Source of the DNA: an uncultured Lachnospiraceae bacterium
GTDB lineage: Bacteria; Bacillota; Clostridia; Lachnospirales; Lachnospiraceae
Length of the DNA: 64,000 nt
Assembly (NCBI GenBank): GCA_934293375.1
Contig: CAKQYS010000003.1
Span: 171,829 to 235,828 of the forward strand
Reading direction: 5' to 3'
A model generated the notes under the pieces. It searched no databases. It was not told where the DNA came from and saw only the letters and a list, made by a program, of their open reading frames with translations. The position numbers and the translations under genes were made by a program. Positions 61,089 to 64,000 of the stretch are shown one piece after another (position 1 is the first letter of the stretch; each line of letters opens with the position of its first letter).

Positions 61089-62201
61089 ATGGCAAATCAA
61101 CAGAGAGTAATTCAACTATTTACAGAGCTTGTGCACATTGATAATCCGTCAAAGCAGGAACAGCAGATGGCTACGAGGGTGAAGCAGGAATTAGATCGGC
61201 TTGGGATCTCTTATCGCGAGGATGACGCCGGTGCGAAGATCGGCGGCAATGCAGGCAATCTGTATGCGTATGTGGATGGGGAGATAGATGCATCGCCGAT
61301 TCTGCTGTCAGCACATTTAGACAGTGTGGATCCCGCTACCCATAAAAGTGCTGAGATCCATGAGGACGGCACGATTACATCAGATGGAAGTACGGTGTTG
61401 GGTGCGGATGATCTGTCGGGGGTGGCTGCGATACTGGAAGCAGTCATAGCGGTGCAGGAATCCGGTCTGCCGCACAGACCATTTGAGCTGCTGTTTGATG
61501 TGGCAGAGGAAACATATTGTGAGGGCATCCAGCAGTTTGATTTTGCATCGTTGCAATCACGGGAGGCATATATTTTTGACCTGACAGGGGCGGTTGGAAC
61601 GGCTGCCTATCAGGCACCGGCGATCATTTCCTTTCAGGCGGATTTTTATGGAAGAGGAGCCCATGCTGCATTTTCACCGGAAGAGGGATTGCATGCGATC
61701 CGGGCTGCGGCAAATGCCGTGTTGGCGGTTGCCTGTGGACATGTCGGGGATACAACCGTGAATATCGGTACCATTCAGGGTGGCAGTGCCGATAATGTGG
61801 TGCCGGCATTTTGTCGTGTGACAGGTGAGGTCAGAGGCTTTGATAATGCGAGTGTACAACGGCAGCTTTCTGAGATCGAGAAACAGATGCAGGCGGCAGT
61901 GTTGCCGGATGGAATCCGGTTGGAATTTACGACAAATGTGTTGTGTCTGGCATACAGCGTGCCGAAGGAGGATCCGGTGGCAGTCCGGTTTCAGAATGCC
62001 TGTCTGGAGGCGAAGCTTTCGCCGGAGCTGATCATCACATATGGCGGCAGCGATAATAACCATTTCTATCATCATGGAATCCGTGGGCTTGTCGTGGCAT
62101 CCGGCATGAATAACTGTCATTCCTGCAAGGAATACAGCCATGTGGAGGAGATCACGAGGGCTGCGGTGCTGGCGGAGAGGCTGATATTGTCGAGTGAGTA
62201 G
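61089..62201 (+). CDS. M20-family metallopeptidase, peptidase T-like
   Basis: 370 residues from ATG 61089 (AAGAAGGAG upstream). Zinc ligands and the catalytic acid lie in LLSAHLDSVDPA, LGADDLSGVAAILEA, DVAEETYCEG and the C-terminal GGSDNNHFYHHG. It is closest in layout to PepT-like tripeptidases. A dimerisation domain (about 180-290) interrupts the catalytic domain, as usual. Confidence 0.88.
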   Translation: MANQQRVIQLFTELVHIDNPSKQEQQMATRVKQELDRLGISYREDDAGAKIGGNAGNLYAYVDGEIDASPILLSAHLDSVDPATHKSAEIHEDGTITSDGSTVLGADDLSGVAAILEAVIAVQESGLPHRPFELLFDVAEETYCEGIQQFDFASLQSREAYIFDLTGAVGTAAYQAPAIISFQADFYGRGAHAAFSPEEGLHAIRAAANAVLAVACGHVGDTTVNIGTIQGGSADNVVPAFCRVTGEVRGFDNASVQRQLSEIEKQMQAAVLPDGIRLEFTTNVLCLAYSVPKEDPVAVRFQNACLEAKLSPELIITYGGSDNNHFYHHGIRGLVVASGMNNCHSCKEYSHVEEITRAAVLAERLILSSE

Positions 62202-62327
62202 GGTATGTTGTGATGCGGGAGTAAAGCATGACCGTTCTACGCTATCTCATACGCTTGACTATGAATTTCTTCTATGATACATTGTAAATATTAAACAAGA
62301 AAGGACTTGACAGAAACAGGTGATGGA

Positions 62328-62354
62328 GGGGACTTTAAGCAAAGTTCCTTTTTT
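62328..62354 (+). terminator. Rho-independent terminator
   Basis: GGGACTTT (62328-62336 region) pairs with AAAGTTCC around AAGC, followed by TTTTTT. It is about 130 bases after the peptidase stop. The remaining intergenic bases up to 62439 show no further signal. Confidence 0.82.
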
Positions 62355-62439
62355 GCGTTTGTACTACTTGTGAGTATAAGGGTATTGGACTGTTGGTCTG
62401 TTCATGTTTACTAAATTATTATAAATCAGGAGGATGGAT

Positions 62440-63639
62440 ATGAGAAATTTACGGAAGTGCACTGCATTTTTGCTTGCGGTAGCCATGATAGCAGGAATGT
62501 TTGTAGTGCCGGGATGCAATGTACAGGCAGCTAAGAAGAAGGTACAGTTAAGCAAAAAGACGGTGACATTAGAAGTAGGGAAAAAGGTTACTTTGAAGCT
62601 TAAAAATGTCCCGAAGAAGAAAAAGATTACATGGAGCAGCAGCAATAAAAAGGTTGCCAGCGTCAGCAAGAAGGGTGTTGTGACTGCAAAGAAAGCCGGT
62701 AAGGTAAACATCACGGCAAAGGTAAGTGGCAAGAAATATGTATGTAAAGTGACAGTCAAGGGAATTAAGTTGACGAATACGAAAGGAAAAAATCCGGATG
62801 ATGTAGCGGCATTACAGGAAATCATTAAAGAAAAGAATGCAAAAGGTGCAAATATCCCAACGGATGCCAATCTTGTATCAAAACGTTGGTCTCTGGGAGA
62901 GGGAGATTTTGAGTATTCATCAGGTTATGATTGGAATGAAAATGGGCGTTTGGTAGGTATTTATTGGCCTGATTGTAATATAAAAGGATCCGTTTCTTTT
63001 GAGAAATTCCCTGAATTGAAAACGATAGTATGTTATGATAATCAATTGCGCAGTCTGGATGTAAGCACAAATACAGCACTGACGGTGTTAGATTGTAGTG
63101 GGAATAAATTGGGTAGTCTGGATGTAAGCAATAATACAGCATTAACAGAGTTAGATTGCATGGAAGATAACTTGAACAGTCTGGATGTGAGCCAAAATAC
63201 AAACTTAACAAGGTTAGAATGTGGTTATAATAAGTTGGAATGTTTGGATGTAAGTAATAATACAGCATTAACAGTTTTATCGTGCCTCAAAAACAAATTG
63301 AGTAGTCTGGATGTAAATATAAATATAGCATTAACAGCGTTATATTGTAGTGAGAATAAATTGAGTAATCTGGACATAAGCACAAATACAGCACTGACAG
63401 TGTTAAATTGTAGTGGAAATAATTTGAGTAGTCTGGATGTAAGCACAAATACAGCACTAATATGGTTATTTTGTAGTAATAATAAACTGAGTAGTCTGGA
63501 TATAAGCACAAATACAGCATTAGAATGGTTAATTTGCGGTGATAATAAATTGAGAAGTCTGAATGTAACGAATAATAAAAAATTGGATAGTCTTGAATAT
63601 GATGAAGATCAAGTAAAAGTAATTGGTTGGACGAAATAA
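62440..63639 (+). CDS. Secreted Big_2/leucine-rich-repeat protein
   Basis: 399 residues from ATG 62440 (AGGAGG upstream). A signal peptide ending near the NVQAA site, possibly a lipoprotein-like PGCN, is followed by a lysine-rich Big_2 domain (about 30-115) and a central region. Nine 21-residue repeats follow with a pattern like LTVLDCSGNKLGSLDVSNNTA, each carrying a conserved cysteine or aspartate. Such repeats occur in surface proteins of gut bacteria that contact host or carbohydrate. There is no LPXTG or other sorting motif at the end. Confidence 0.82.
   Translation: MRNLRKCTAFLLAVAMIAGMFVVPGCNVQAAKKKVQLSKKTVTLEVGKKVTLKLKNVPKKKKITWSSSNKKVASVSKKGVVTAKKAGKVNITAKVSGKKYVCKVTVKGIKLTNTKGKNPDDVAALQEIIKEKNAKGANIPTDANLVSKRWSLGEGDFEYSSGYDWNENGRLVGIYWPDCNIKGSVSFEKFPELKTIVCYDNQLRSLDVSTNTALTVLDCSGNKLGSLDVSNNTALTELDCMEDNLNSLDVSQNTNLTRLECGYNKLECLDVSNNTALTVLSCLKNKLSSLDVNINIALTALYCSENKLSNLDISTNTALTVLNCSGNNLSSLDVSTNTALIWLFCSNNKLSSLDISTNTALEWLICGDNKLRSLNVTNNKKLDSLEYDEDQVKVIGWTK
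63016..63582 (+). repeat. Nine 63-base tandem repeats encoding LRRs
   Basis: Within the LRR gene, nine units of 63 bases run in frame. Units vary, with the block encoding SLDVS(N/T)NTAL best conserved. Copy number may change by recombination or slippage. Confidence 0.8.
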
Positions 63640-63660
63640 TATTATAATACGGAATGACAT

Positions 63661-63710
63661 GGGAGTGTCCCGAAGTTTGTGAAAATCTACAAACTTTGGG
63701 ATGCTCCCGG
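63661..63710 (+). terminator. Long interrupted hairpin after the LRR gene
   Basis: GGGAG, TCCC and AAGTTTGT pair in order with ACAAACTT, GGGA and CTCCC. No uniform T-run follows (GGTTTCTGTTT). It is probably a terminator; the 63711-63890 stretch beyond shows only AT-rich sequence. Confidence 0.55.
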
Positions 63711-63895
63711 TTTCTGTTTGTGAACTTTGCCTGGTTGCTCCGTTTTGTAAAATATAGAATGATTTTGATTTTTTGTGATGTTTCAACTTTTATGCTTTTG
63801 TGTTCTGCGATTCCACCCAGATTGGTATGAATGTGATAAACGGTATCATCAGGATATATAGTATATAATAAAATAAAGAAAATATATGTTTCATA

Positions 63896-63923
63896 TTGAC
63901 ATTGTGCAATTATATGGTATGAT
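63896..63923 (+). promoter_or_regulatory. Promoter of the gene cut by the window end
   Basis: TTGACA (63896-63901), 16 bases and TATGAT (63918-63923). Confidence 0.75.
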
Positions 63924-63926
63924 ATA

Positions 63927-63938
63927 TATGAATTCATA
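63927..63938 (+). promoter_or_regulatory. TATGAATTCATA palindrome at the transcription start
   Basis: A perfect 12-base palindrome just after the -10 box at 63918. It sits at the expected +1 and may bind a repressor. Confidence 0.4.
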
Positions 63939-63982
63939 CATATGACATACCGGTGTGTCTCCAGAAGAAGGAGGTACATGAT

Positions 63983-64000
63983 TGATCAAGACGAACGAAT
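63983..64000 (+). CDS. Start of a gene, incomplete
   Basis: AAGGAGG (63968-63974) is eight bases before TTG 63983 (reading Met-Ile-Lys-Thr-Asn-Glu) and only three before ATG 63978 in another frame (Met-Ile-Asp-Gln-Asp-Glu-Arg). The TTG start is preferred on spacing. Too little is present to name the product. Confidence 0.4.

Noticed and set aside
63287..63979. 230-residue minus-strand ORF opposite the LRR gene
   Set aside because: It is the antisense shadow of the repeats (repetitive Tyr/Leu/His translation), has no ribosome site, and the plus strand has a secreted LRR protein with clear start.
1..64000. tRNA, rRNA or known riboswitch genes
   Set aside because: I looked for cloverleaf-like segments and riboswitch cores in the intergenic regions and saw none; a covariance-model scan could still find a small RNA.

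Overview
The window looks like chromosome from an anaerobic Gram-positive gut Clostridium, most likely Lachnospiraceae. The evidence is moderate GC, strong AGGAGG ribosome sites, canonical TTGACA/TATAAT promoters, a Tad pilus locus with no secretin gene, an oxygen-sensitive pyruvate formate-lyase (PFL) locus with a clostridial ferredoxin, Clostridial hydrophobic W (ChW) repeats, and secreted Big_2/leucine-rich-repeat proteins. This is a judgement from gene content. No rRNA, tRNA, CRISPR array, prophage or complete insertion sequence was seen.

Layout. 1-3.5 kb: an iron-sulfur assembly locus (Rrf2 regulator, cysteine desulfurase, NifU/IscU scaffold) followed by an FtsH-like AAA ATPase without a protease domain. 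3.5-7.2 kb: an acyl-CoA synthetase and a sodium:solute symporter with related promoter motifs; a 216-bp MITE-like element lies in the symporter leader. 7.3-16 kb: alr, a SpoVK/CbbX-type AAA ATPase, an orphan eukaryote-type hisA, a YfhO membrane protein, galU and a hybrid histidine kinase. 16.5-25 kb: a Tad/Flp pilus operon. Its CpaE/TadZ-like gene has an in-frame TGA three codons after the best start. 25-31.5 kb: a flavodoxin/SCP2 protein, dnaX-ybaB-recR, a ChW L,D-transpeptidase and pfkA. 31.5-34.6 kb: a Cys-rich small protein and a large anchored C39-like protein. 34.6-38.4 kb (minus strand): ferredoxin, pflA and a PFL divided into a 677-aa body and a separate 79-aa glycyl-radical protein.

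38.4-54.4 kb (plus strand): a secreted PPC/Big_2 protein, a DUF1858 protein, an HD dNTPase, a TetR regulator with a heterodimeric ABC exporter, xpt-pbuX, lrgAB, a HAD phosphatase, a cytidylate-kinase-like protein, a flavoprotein, a membrane-anchored HNH protein, an acetyltransferase and a MATE exporter. 54.4-60.3 kb (minus strand): a LysR regulator, then metN, metI, a 2-hydroxyacid dehydrogenase, metQ and an aminotransferase. Together these suggest uptake of methionine, or its hydroxy analogue, coupled to oxo-acid/hydroxy-acid conversion. 60.4-64 kb: a stand-alone LytTR regulator preceded by 21-bp-phased LytTR-like sites, an M20 peptidase, a secreted Big_2/LRR protein and the first bases of another gene.

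The most notable points are the split PFL, the self-regulation architecture of the LytTR gene, the methionine transporter/hydroxyacid dehydrogenase/aminotransferase operon, the MITE with terminal inverted repeats and target duplication, the Rrf2-type operator shared by two iron-sulfur promoters, and the in-frame stop in the pilus ATPase gene.
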